The notes under the pieces are model-generated. The model did no database searches, had not been told where the DNA came from, and saw nothing but the letters and a program-made list of their open reading frames with translations. 20,631 nucleotides of DNA from an uncultured Bacilli bacterium (GTDB lineage Bacteria > Bacillota_I > Bacilli_A > RF39 > UBA660), in the NCBI GenBank assembly GCA_934098485.1, contig CAKOOH010000014.1, forward strand, positions 1-20,631, read 5' to 3'. A program made the position numbers and the translations under genes. Each line of letters begins with the position of its first letter. The stretch's first letter is position 1. Positions 1-7,141 of this stretch are shown here, piece after piece.

Positions 1-368
1 AATACAAAAACAATTAATTTTTTATTAAATTTATTTCATTTACTAATATAATTTCTTATACAAATTACTATTTATCTGTCACTTCCATATATAATTATAC
101 CATCATTTTGGTAAATTTTATTGCTAAATTAAAACATCCAAGATTCATCCAACTTTCTAGTATATATCCAACATTTGGAAGGAAAATAGAACCTCACAAA
201 CCCTTTAATTAAAAGGGATAAATCGAAAGTATGGTAGAATTCTTCCATATTTTTAACTCAATTTTGCAAGTGCAAAATAAGAAATGATAGCACTATAATT
301 CCTTTATTTATACAGAATAAATTAAGGTAGAACTATCATTCTCTTTATCCTGCTTATTATTTACTTAC
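1..368. other. Non-coding AT-rich stretch with three dyads
   Basis: No convincing gene or ribosome binding site is visible on either strand. It contains three inverted repeats: CCCTTT/AAAGGG at 201-217, TTTTGCA-AG-TGCAAAA at 262-277, and a nested pair with outer arms 283-290/333-340 and inner arms 301-310/318-327 (one mismatch). None is followed by a convincing T-tract, so they do not look like ordinary terminators. The stretch lies downstream of a broken recombinase gene, so a remnant of a mobile-element end is possible but unproven. Confidence 0.5.
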
Positions 369-602
369 TTATTTTTCATTAATTATCTCTTTAATGGTAG
401 GTCTAAATACTAATCCCAATGTTATATCTTTTCCTTTAAATAAATTTAAATCTATTATTGGTATCACTTTCAACAATTCATAATTATCTGGTATTGCAGA
501 ATCAAATACTGTCATACCATTTTCATCTTCTTGTTCTCCCAAGGAAAAACCTTCACGAGCTTGATCTTCTGTAGATACTCTTACATAAATACCACATATC
601 AT
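369..602 (-). pseudogene. Truncated serine recombinase N-terminus fused to unrelated sequence
   Basis: The 77-residue frame begins with about 27 residues typical of large serine recombinases: the strand with the catalytic-serine motif YVRVSTEDQ (Ser near residue 10), then AREGFSLGEQE. Intact family members continue into a resolvase domain and a zinc/coiled-coil region and are about 450-550 residues long. Here the sequence switches after GEQE to about 50 residues I do not recognise (ending FRPTIKEIINEK) and stops. The frame has a G-rich Shine-Dalgarno-like run just upstream of the ATG. The piece lacks the rest of the catalytic domain and should be inactive as a recombinase. It sits just downstream of tRNA-Gly and its terminator. 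The likely origin is decay or rearrangement of an integrated element. It could instead be a small expressed chimeric protein. Confidence 0.55.
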
Positions 603-654
603 AGTTTCCCCCCCTTGAAAAAGAGAGAACTATTTAAGTTTTATATAAAATAAA

Positions 655-682
655 AACTTACGAACTTTTAAGTCCGTAAGTT
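655..682 (-). terminator. Intrinsic terminator of tRNA-Gly
   Basis: A 13-pair stem (655-667 with 670-682, one G-U pair on the minus strand) is followed on the minus strand by a T-rich run, and lies just after the encoded CCA of the tRNA. The wobble pair forms only on the minus strand, which supports this orientation. Confidence 0.85.
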
Positions 683-691
683 GATTTCAAT

Positions 692-765
692 TGGAGCAGG
701 TGATGAGAATCGAACTCACGTTATCAGCTTGGAAGGCTGAAGTTCTACCATTGAACCACACCTGC
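692..765 (-). tRNA. tRNA-Gly (anticodon UCC)
   Basis: The minus strand folds as a full cloverleaf. The acceptor arm is GCAGGTG paired with CACCTGC, the D arm contains GGTAGAAC, the anticodon arm is TCAGC/GCTGA around loop CTTCCAA (anticodon TCC), and the T arm contains GTTCGATTC. Discriminator T and a genomically encoded CCA end the gene at 692. It reads GGA codons (and other glycine codons by wobble). It is a single tRNA with its own promoter upstream and a strong terminator downstream, so it is transcribed separately from tex. Confidence 0.95.
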
Positions 766-784
766 ATTTCTTTTGACAAGATTA

Positions 785-812
785 ATTATATCATATCTTG
801 CCAAAATATCAA
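785..812 (-). promoter_or_regulatory. Promoter of tRNA-Gly
   Basis: On the minus strand there is a -35 TTGATA (807-812), a 16-base spacer, and a perfect -10 TATAAT (785-790) preceded by TGA as an extended -10. The -10 lies about 20 bases upstream of the tRNA 5' end. It sits inside a 12-base imperfect inverted repeat (771-782/795-806). Confidence 0.75.
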
Positions 813-865
813 GGTTATATTAACAACTTTACTAAAAATACGTAAAATATTTGTTACTATAGCCT

Positions 866-2986
866 TTAATTTTTAATTAATGTTAAAGATACTTTGGATT
901 TTTCTTTGTTAATATCATCTATATAAACAGTAATAATGTCCCCTACATTTACTATATCTTTAGGATCTTTAACAAATTGTTTACTCATTTTTGATATATG
1001 TAAAAGGCCATCATCATGTAAACCAATGTCGACAAAAGCGCCAAAGGTTGCTACATTACGTACTGTTCCCTTTAATTCCATCCCGACTTTCAAATCGTCT
1101 ATAGTTAAAACATCGCTTCTTAATATAGGACTTGGAGCATCTAATCTGGGATCAAGACCCGGATTTGCTAATTCTTTTAGTATATCTTTAATAGTGTATT
1201 CATCACTACTAATATTTGCTAATATGCTGTTGATATCAGCCGCTTGTATTTTTTGTTTAAATTCGTCTGTATTAATATCTTTAATATCTAACTTTAAAAA
1301 TTCTAGTATCCTATAAGCAACATCATAACTTTCGGGATGAATTCCAGTGTTATCTAAAGGATTACTGCCTTGAATACGTAAGAAACCAACAGATTGTTCA
1401 TATACTTTATCTGATGTTAATTTCTTAATATCACTACGATTTTTAAATTCGCTTGTTTCTTTAAATTTAGTAATTTTATCTATTACGGGTTTAGTTAATC
1501 CAGATACATATTTTAAAATAAACGATGAGGCAGTGTTAATATTTACACCGACATTGTTAACTACTTTACTTACTGTGTAGTCTAGTGATTCAGTTAATTT
1601 TTTATTGTTTACATCGTGTTGATATTCACCAACGCCAATGCTTTTAGGATCTATCTTTACTAGTTCTGATAATGGATCGATTACTCTTCTACCGATACTA
1701 ACGGCAGAACGTTCTTCAACTTCAAAGTCAGGAAATTCTTTTTGAGCTTCTTTAGATGCAGAATAAACACTGGCGCCGGCTTCACTAACAATAATATAAT
1801 ATACATCTTTTAAATCTTTAATGGTATCAGCAATAAATTCTTCGCTTTCTCTTGAAGCTGTACCATTACCAATTGCAATTAAATTTAGATGATATTTATC
1901 TAGAAGTTCTAAAACTTTTTTCTTAGCTGCATCTTTTTTATTATGTGGTTCATGAGGATATATTTTGTCTATATGAAGGACATTGCCTTTTTCATCTAAG
2001 CAAGCTAATTTACAACCAGTTCTAAAAGCTGGATCGAACCCCAATACACGATAGCCTTTTAATGGTCTCGTCATTAATAATTTTTCTAAGTTATCTTTAA
2101 ATACATCGATAGCACTGTCTTCTGACCTTTCCGTTAATTCACTACGAATATCTCTTTCGATTGAAGGATAAATTAGTCTTTTTAAAGCGTCTTTAAGGGC
2201 TTCTTCTACATAATTACAAACAAAAGAGGCTGGATTTTTAATAATTTTATTTTTTAGATAATTAAAAATATAATCATTATCGTATTCAAGTTTGACGCTT
2301 AAAATATTTTCCTTTTCTCCCCTATTAATGGCTAGAATGCGATAACTTTTAGCATATTTTATTGGCTCCGTAAAGTCATAATATATTTCATATATTTTCT
2401 TTTCATCAGTCGCATTTTTCTTTAATTTAGTAACTATTTTTCCATTATTAAAAATGTTGTTTCTAATAAATTTGCGATAATAAGCATTATCACTTATCCA
2501 TTCACTTATAATATATTTAGTATTTTCCATAGCTACATCTTCAGTTGTTGGAGCAATTTTACATAAAGATGTGAAATCTCCTTTAGTAGGAAATGACATT
2601 ATTAATTTAGCAAGAGGTTCTAAGCCTAGTTTAATAGCCTCAGTTCCTTTGGTTTTCTTTTTTTCTTTATATGGCATATAAATATCTTCGACGTCAACTA
2701 ATTTTGTACAAGCAAGAATATTATTTTTTATTTCGTCTGTTAGCATGCCTTTTTCGTCGATTAATCTAATAACAGCTTCTTTTCTTTCCATTAGTTTATT
2801 ATAGTATTCATATTTCTCATGAATTTTAGCAATTTCATTTTCATCTAAACCGCCGGTCGCTTCTTTACGATAGCGGGCTATAAAAGGAATAGTTGCGCCA
2901 TTTTGCAAAAGTTCTAAGACAACTTTTATTTGATTTACTTTAATATTTAATTCTGTGGCAAGTTCGCCTATTACGATTTCGTTCAT
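866..2986 (-). CDS. tex: Tex-family RNA-binding transcription accessory protein
   Basis: Tex is a conserved cytoplasmic nucleic-acid-binding protein linked to transcription and to ribosome-associated RNA. At 706 residues it is close to the usual 710-780. Visible parts in order are the N-terminal helical region with IPFIARYRKEATGGLDE (about residues 33-50), a YqgF/RNase H-like domain starting at GFDPAFRTGCKLACLDE (about 315), a helix-hairpin-helix region around SSFILKYVSGL (about 490), and a C-terminal S1 domain (about 632-706, KGTVRNVATFGAFVDIGL...DGLLHIS). The ATG at 2986 is preceded by GTGAGG. An extended -10 (TGC-TATAAT, 3004-3009) lies only about 18 bases before the ATG, giving a very short leader. 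It is transcribed alone, downstream of a terminator serving the next gene. No clear terminator is visible between its stop and the tRNA promoter. Family assignment is secure; the in vivo role is known only in general terms. Confidence 0.96.
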   Translation of the reverse strand: MNEIVIGELATELNIKVNQIKVVLELLQNGATIPFIARYRKEATGGLDENEIAKIHEKYEYYNKLMERKEAVIRLIDEKGMLTDEIKNNILACTKLVDVEDIYMPYKEKKKTKGTEAIKLGLEPLAKLIMSFPTKGDFTSLCKIAPTTEDVAMENTKYIISEWISDNAYYRKFIRNNIFNNGKIVTKLKKNATDEKKIYEIYYDFTEPIKYAKSYRILAINRGEKENILSVKLEYDNDYIFNYLKNKIIKNPASFVCNYVEEALKDALKRLIYPSIERDIRSELTERSEDSAIDVFKDNLEKLLMTRPLKGYRVLGFDPAFRTGCKLACLDEKGNVLHIDKIYPHEPHNKKDAAKKKVLELLDKYHLNLIAIGNGTASRESEEFIADTIKDLKDVYYIIVSEAGASVYSASKEAQKEFPDFEVEERSAVSIGRRVIDPLSELVKIDPKSIGVGEYQHDVNNKKLTESLDYTVSKVVNNVGVNINTASSFILKYVSGLTKPVIDKITKFKETSEFKNRSDIKKLTSDKVYEQSVGFLRIQGSNPLDNTGIHPESYDVAYRILEFLKLDIKDINTDEFKQKIQAADINSILANISSDEYTIKDILKELANPGLDPRLDAPSPILRSDVLTIDDLKVGMELKGTVRNVATFGAFVDIGLHDDGLLHISKMSKQFVKDPKDIVNVGDIITVYIDDINKEKSKVSLTLIKN

Positions 2987-3003
2987 TATTACCTCACTAA
3001 AAA

Positions 3004-3012
3004 ATTATAGCA
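3004..3012 (-). promoter_or_regulatory. Extended -10 promoter of tex
   Basis: TGC-TATAAT is seen on the minus strand directly after the T-run of the preceding gene's terminator. The hexamer 17 bases upstream (TAAATA) is a poor -35, so recognition probably depends on the extended -10. Confidence 0.65.
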
Positions 3013-3014
3013 CA

Positions 3015-3050
3015 AAAAAAGTATTTTATTTAGAATTAAAACACTTTTTT
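3015..3050 (-). terminator. Terminator of the PepSY-like membrane protein gene
   Basis: A 14-pair stem (3015-3028 with 3037-3050, one G-U pair) ends in an A/T-rich arm giving a long T-run on the minus strand. The gene's stop codon (3036-3038) lies at the loop edge, so the terminator is partly coding. Confidence 0.75.
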
Positions 3051-4616
3051 GACATTTATTATATCGGCTTCTAGGACATAACCAATTTTAATTGTAGTAT
3101 TTGTTTTTACAAATGGTAAATTATCGCTTAGATTAATATCGATTTTATATTTTTGATTATTTTCATCAGTTATATAATAATAAGTATTACCATTTATAGA
3201 AGCGTCTTTAATTGATTTTACTGTGATTGTTTTAGTTATTAAGTCTTTTTCATCAGGCACAATTTGGTCATTGCCTAAATAATTTTTAGCAGCCTCTTCA
3301 ATACCTTTGGCTGAATCAGTTACAACAACTTTTTGATAATCAGCAACATCAATAAAACCATACATTTTAACTAAACCAGCAGCATCTTTTAAGCTAACTA
3401 AATAAGTAGGTTTATTATTTAAATTGATTAAAAGTGGAAAAGTAGATGTATATTTCATTTGTTGAACAGCACCTTCGGCAGATGCCATAGCAGAATATTC
3501 TTCTGCGCCAGGTACACTATAAAAAGAAGTTTCATTTGTTCTCATATTGGTTAAAATAAAGCCTAAATTAGATTCATCTGAGACAATAGATGTTAAACCG
3601 GTATATAGATAGATATCGTCATTCATAGCTAAATAGTTATAGCCATCAGTGGTATTTACAACATTTTTTTGAGAAAAGATACTATTTAGAAAACCATTTT
3701 GATAAGTTCCCCAGTCATCTACTTGTTCAATTATTAAATCAGCACTATAAGCAATATCTATCCAAGTTGGAATATTTCCAACATCATATTTAACACTAGA
3801 ACCAGTAATAGCGTCTAAAACAACAACACCTGTAACTTCGGCACGCTGATTAATACCATGGTATTTGATAACAGGTACTACCCAAAAAGGAGCGCCTTCA
3901 TTGTCTATTTCAAAAGATATTTTGCCAAAATTTAAGGTAGGATAGGTAAATCTTAATTTTCTATTTAAATTCTTACTAAAATGAGCAGATGGAAGATATT
4001 TCATCCCCTTTTCTAATCTAACTAATTTGGCTTCACCAGTAGTACTATCGACGGTAATATATCCTTTTACACCTTCTTTTTTATTAGAAATCCATTTAAT
4101 AAATGAAGCATATTCTAATGGTGTTACTCTTATTATTTTATTATTATAATTAATTTGTGTGTATAAATCTGATACATTATATTGACTAACAAAATCACTC
4201 ATTTGTCCCATGACACGGTCGCCTAATTTTTGAGAGCTGGCCTTATCTAGTAAGGGAAGTTTAGTAAAGTCTACTGGAGCAATATCTTCAGTAAAAGTTT
4301 TGCTTTCATCAATAGTTATTCTAGTACTATATTTTTTAGAATTAAACATAGGACTGTTTATAATACTAACAAGTATTAAACAGATAATGATAATAGGAAT
4401 AACTAAAAATCCTTTGATGCTTTTAAAACTCCTTTTTAGATTTATACCATGAACATTTAAAGTGCTAATTACATTTAAACTTGTATATACGCCAATTATC
4501 AATATGACATAAAACCAAAAACTGATATTAGTAATATTTAAAGGCGGTAAGATAATATAAAAGTAAGTTAAGGCAAAAGTTAGCGTTATAATAATATTTA
4601 AAATAATCTTTTTCAT
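3036..4616 (-). CDS. Membrane-anchored protein with PepSY-like repeats, function unknown
   Basis: The 526-residue protein has three hydrophobic segments at the N-terminus (about residues 4-26, 32-52 and 70-90) followed by a long, probably extracytoplasmic region of more than 400 residues. That region contains stretches resembling PepSY-type folds: GYITVDSTTGEAKLV near 185 and VVVLDAITGSSVKYDVGNIPTWID near 270. Each pairs a beta-strand with a D..TG turn, which in PepSY families often binds or inhibits enzymes or redox partners. The C-terminal 65 residues (ITKTITVKSIKDASINGNTY...) look all-beta and OB-like. I do not recognise a named family. The ATG at 4616 has GGTGAT a few bases upstream. The promoter lies only 15 bases before the start and is divergent from the radical SAM gene. 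The PepSY comparison is inference from pattern, not a verified match. Confidence 0.75.
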   Translation of the reverse strand: MKKIILNIIITLTFALTYFYIILPPLNITNISFWFYVILIIGVYTSLNVISTLNVHGINLKRSFKSIKGFLVIPIIIICLILVSIINSPMFNSKKYSTRITIDESKTFTEDIAPVDFTKLPLLDKASSQKLGDRVMGQMSDFVSQYNVSDLYTQINYNNKIIRVTPLEYASFIKWISNKKEGVKGYITVDSTTGEAKLVRLEKGMKYLPSAHFSKNLNRKLRFTYPTLNFGKISFEIDNEGAPFWVVPVIKYHGINQRAEVTGVVVLDAITGSSVKYDVGNIPTWIDIAYSADLIIEQVDDWGTYQNGFLNSIFSQKNVVNTTDGYNYLAMNDDIYLYTGLTSIVSDESNLGFILTNMRTNETSFYSVPGAEEYSAMASAEGAVQQMKYTSTFPLLINLNNKPTYLVSLKDAAGLVKMYGFIDVADYQKVVVTDSAKGIEEAAKNYLGNDQIVPDEKDLITKTITVKSIKDASINGNTYYYITDENNQKYKIDINLSDNLPFVKTNTTIKIGYVLEADIINVKKVF

Positions 4617-4631
4617 GAAATCACCTACTAA

Positions 4632-4640
4632 ATTATATCA
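4632..4640 (-). promoter_or_regulatory. Extended -10 promoter of the PepSY-like gene
   Basis: TGA-TATAAT is seen on the minus strand, 15 bases from the ATG at 4616. The expected transcript start is close to the GGTGAT ribosome-binding sequence (4620-4625), so the leader would be only about ten bases. No good -35 is visible. It nearly abuts the divergent promoter on the other strand. Confidence 0.6.
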
Positions 4641-4646
4641 TATTAA

Positions 4647-4655
4647 TGGTAAAAT
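4647..4655 (+). promoter_or_regulatory. Extended -10 promoter of the radical SAM gene
   Basis: TGG-TAAAAT on the plus strand ends 17 bases before the ATG at 4673. GGTGAT follows and serves as ribosome binding site. The -35 is not recognisable. Confidence 0.5.
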
Positions 4656-4672
4656 AATAAATGGTGATTTAG

Positions 4673-5572
4673 ATGTATTATAACAATTTAAGTGATTACT
4701 ATAAAAAGAAATTTGGATCTAAAGTAGTAAAGTTATCTTTTAATGGTGGTTTTACCTGCCCAAATAGACTAAATGGCGGAATGGGATGTATTTTTTGTTC
4801 TGGTAGTTATGAATATGCTGGTGATGTTAATAAACCATTAGAAGTTCAGTATGAAGAGCAAGTAGAAATGATAAACAAGAAATGGCCGAATGCTAAATAT
4901 ATTGCATATTTTGGTTCTTTTACTAATACTTTTGATTCGGTGGATAATTTAAAGAGAAGGTTTGAAAAGGTTTTAAGTTTTGATAATGTAATTGGTTTAT
5001 CAATTGGGACAAGATGTGACTCAATTAGTGAAGAATGTTATGAATATTTAGATGATTTAAATAAAAGAACTTTTTTAACAGTTGAGTTAGGTTTACAATC
5101 TTCTTTTGATAATACTTTAAAATGGATTAATCGAGGTCATGATATTGAAATTTTTAAAAAATGTGTAAAAAGACTTAAAGATTTAAATATTAATGTTGTA
5201 GTTCATATTATAGATGGTTTACCGATTGAAACTGAGAAAATGATGCTAGAAAATATTAGATTTTTAAATCATTTAAATATTGATGGCATCAAGATCCATA
5301 ATTTATATATAATAAAAAATACTCCTTTAGGTGAAATGTATAAAGAAAAGAAGTTTTCTCTTCTTTCAAGAGATGAATATATTGATATTGTTTGTAAACA
5401 ATTAATGATATTAAATCCGGATATAGTAGTTCATAGATTAACAGGGGATCCTAAAAAAGAAGATTTAATTGCTCCATTATGGGCACTAAAAAAGATTGAT
5501 ATTCTTAATGGTGTTGTAAAAAAATTAAAAAAAGAAGGTACTTATCAAGGTATTTATTATGAAAAAAATTAG
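4673..5572 (+). CDS. ytqA: Radical SAM protein, YtqA/TIGR01212 family
   Basis: This 299-residue radical SAM enzyme of the Elp3-like YtqA branch should bind a 4Fe-4S cluster and cleave S-adenosylmethionine to start a radical reaction; its substrate is not established. The cluster-binding cysteines are in TCPNRLNGGMGCIFC (Cys29, Cys39, Cys42), matching the CPNR...GGCxFC pattern of the family rather than the classic CxxxCxxC. Other family-typical parts are YFGSFTNT (about 79-86), GLSIGTRCDS, GLQSS (about 141) and the C-terminal VHRLTGDPK. The length is normal. The start ATG at 4673 has GGTGAT seven bases upstream. It is divergent from the PepSY-like gene. The usual partner methyltransferase YtqB is not next to it here. 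Confidence 0.92.
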   Translation: MYYNNLSDYYKKKFGSKVVKLSFNGGFTCPNRLNGGMGCIFCSGSYEYAGDVNKPLEVQYEEQVEMINKKWPNAKYIAYFGSFTNTFDSVDNLKRRFEKVLSFDNVIGLSIGTRCDSISEECYEYLDDLNKRTFLTVELGLQSSFDNTLKWINRGHDIEIFKKCVKRLKDLNINVVVHIIDGLPIETEKMMLENIRFLNHLNIDGIKIHNLYIIKNTPLGEMYKEKKFSLLSRDEYIDIVCKQLMILNPDIVVHRLTGDPKKEDLIAPLWALKKIDILNGVVKKLKKEGTYQGIYYEKN

Positions 5573-5599
5573 TTTTTAGTGACTTTTGCATGAAATAAT

Positions 5600-5628
5600 T
5601 TGACTTTTTTGGTATTTTATAGTATTAT
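5600..5628 (+). promoter_or_regulatory. Sigma-A promoter of the 135-aa gene
   Basis: TTGACT (5600-5605), a 17-base spacer, then TATTAT (5623-5628). Transcription should start near 5635, after an in-frame ATG at 5629, which rules that ATG out as the start. Confidence 0.8.
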
Positions 5629-5658
5629 ATGTGCAATCAAAAAGGAGGTTTTGGTTAT

Positions 5659-6066
5659 ATGGCTGATAAAAATTATATATCAAGTAGAGAAAGTTTAGTA
5701 AGAGAGGCTGCTAGTTTGTCAAATGTTGTGTACGGAGCATTACTTGCAAATATGACTTTAGCACAAAAAAAGGAAATGTTTGAAGAAGTTGACGCAATCG
5801 TTTATAGATTACAACATATTCCAGCTATGGAAACAGATCCTAGAATTAAGTCTGGTTCTTATAATTCTCTAACTGATAAAAGACAAAATACTTATGATAA
5901 GTTTTATTCTAATGCTGTTGCTTTATTTTCAGTAACAAGTCCAATTGAACTAAAAGCATTACAAGTTGCTATTTATAAAGTAAATGGTGAAAAAGTAGAT
6001 GGTTACGATGCTGACTTTGCTGCTAGAGCATCATTAGAATATGCAAAAAATCCAATGTCATTATAA
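5659..6066 (+). CDS. Unknown 135-residue soluble protein
   Basis: The start is taken as the ATG at 5659 because a strong AAAGGAGG (5641-5648) lies ten bases upstream and the promoter places the transcript 5' end past the more upstream in-frame ATG. The product is 135 residues, probably mostly helical, without signal peptide or membrane segment. Visible stretches include SSRESLVREAASLSNVVYGAL, LAQKKEMFEEVDAIVYRLQHIP (amphipathic), and a C-terminus ending EYAKNPMSL. I do not recognise a family. It is a single-gene unit with its own near-consensus promoter and a strong ribosome binding site, so it may be well expressed. It is convergent with the AAA+ gene, and the two share a terminator built from their last codons. 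Confidence 0.85.
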   Translation: MADKNYISSRESLVREAASLSNVVYGALLANMTLAQKKEMFEEVDAIVYRLQHIPAMETDPRIKSGSYNSLTDKRQNTYDKFYSNAVALFSVTSPIELKALQVAIYKVNGEKVDGYDADFAARASLEYAKNPMSL

Positions 6067-6077
6067 TTGGATTTTTT
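6045..6077. terminator. Shared bidirectional terminator
   Basis: A perfect 12-pair stem (6045-6056 with 6066-6077) has A-runs on one side and T-runs on the other, so it works on both strands. It overlaps the stop codon of the plus-strand gene (6064-6066) and touches that of the minus-strand AAA+ gene (6077-6079). Confidence 0.85.
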
Positions 6078-7102
6078 TATGCGTTTAAATCAACATTTTC
6101 TTCATTAAGAAGTTCTTTAAAGGTTTCTTTAAATCTAGCAACTTCTTTTTTTAATGTATCAGGGTATATATTTTTGGCATTTTTGACTGCTTTATAAATA
6201 TGTCCTATTCTAACTTCTTTAGAGTTTTCAAAAACGGCATAACTAAAGGCACTTGCTAGAATCGTTAAAGTTACATCAGGGTATCTACTTGCTACTTCAT
6301 ATACTCTTTTATATTCACTGGTCATTTCAACTAGGAATTTGCAAATTTGTTCTTTTTGAAAATCAGAATATGCAAATTTTACATTTAATTTTTTTTCAAA
6401 TTTTGGATATGTTCCCATAAGAATTTTGACAACCGTTTCTTCATCGGCTTCTAGTACTTCGATTTTAATGAATCTTCTTAAAAATGCACGATCTCTTAAA
6501 ATGTAAGTTTCATATTCTTCGGTGGTAGTTGCCCCAATCATTTTAATGGTTCCACGGTCTAATACGGGTTTTAGCATATTGGCAAAATCAATATTGGAAT
6601 TAGCGGCATTACGGTTTACAAGTAAATGTACTTCATCAATAAATAGAATGGTTTTTTCTTGCTTTTTTAATTCTTGAATTAAAAGTTCAACTTTACTTTC
6701 TGATGATCCATTATCATTAGTAGTACCTAGTAAACTAGTGATATTTATTTTTATTATTTTCCATCCTTTTAGGGCATCAGGGACTAAATTGTTTTGAATA
6801 CGATAACCTAAACCTTCAACTATGGCAGTTTTACCTATACCAGGTTTACCGACTAGTAGCGCACTTTTATCAGGAGTAATAAGAGAAAGAATCATTTCAT
6901 TTATTTCTTTTTCTCTGCCAATAGCTGGATCAGTTATATATTCTTTAGCACTTAAATCTTCACCATACATTTTAATAATACTAATTTTTGATTCTGGCTT
7001 AGAATCTTTAGGTGCATTAGAATTAACTTTTTCGTCTTTGGAAAAATTTAAAGTTTCAATTTTATTGTCGTCATTTAAATCTAGAGTATCTATTTCATTC
7101 AT
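6077..7102 (-). CDS. Stand-alone AAA+ ATPase related to the ClpB/ClpC D1 module
   Basis: A 341-residue single AAA+ module resembling the first ATPase domain of ClpA/B/C. After a charged, probably disordered first 50 residues come DPAIGREKEINEM (about 58-70), Walker A GKPGIGKT (85-92), AIVEGLGYRIQ, Walker B LFIDEVH (153-159), NMLKPVLDRGTIKMIGATT (about 175-193, sensor 1), and RDRAFLRRF (about 203-211, arginine finger region). There is no Clp N-domain, M-domain or second ATPase domain. Where ClpB D1 has the substrate-gripping KYRGE loop, this protein has TTNDNGSSES, so no pore tyrosine is visible. It is therefore probably not a normal unfoldase; a remodeller or motor for a specific partner is more likely. 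Partners cannot be named from context. An extended -10 promoter precedes it. Confidence 0.85.
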   Translation of the reverse strand: MNEIDTLDLNDDNKIETLNFSKDEKVNSNAPKDSKPESKISIIKMYGEDLSAKEYITDPAIGREKEINEMILSLITPDKSALLVGKPGIGKTAIVEGLGYRIQNNLVPDALKGWKIIKINITSLLGTTNDNGSSESKVELLIQELKKQEKTILFIDEVHLLVNRNAANSNIDFANMLKPVLDRGTIKMIGATTTEEYETYILRDRAFLRRFIKIEVLEADEETVVKILMGTYPKFEKKLNVKFAYSDFQKEQICKFLVEMTSEYKRVYEVASRYPDVTLTILASAFSYAVFENSKEVRIGHIYKAVKNAKNIYPDTLKKEVARFKETFKELLNEENVDLNA

Positions 7103-7124
7103 AAAATCACATCATTTCTTTGTT

Positions 7125-7133
7125 ATTATAGCA
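7125..7133 (-). promoter_or_regulatory. Extended -10 promoter of the AAA+ gene
   Basis: TGC-TATAAT on the minus strand, 22 bases before the ATG at 7102 and just after the yitT stop codon. The -35 is poor. A transcript reading through from yitT is also possible, as no terminator lies between them. Confidence 0.55.
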
Positions 7134-7141
7134 TATTTCTT

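Noticed and set aside
639..650. Palindrome TTTTATATAAAA
   Set aside because: Low-complexity A/T palindrome expected by chance at this base composition, partly the T-run of the tRNA terminator.
691..876. Plus-strand open frame of 61 codons
   Set aside because: It is the complement of tRNA-Gly and its promoter, with no ribosome binding site.
5629..5658. Upstream in-frame ATG (5629) as start of the 135-aa gene
   Set aside because: It overlaps the edge of the promoter, upstream of the expected transcript start, and the AAAGGAGG lies inside that extension.
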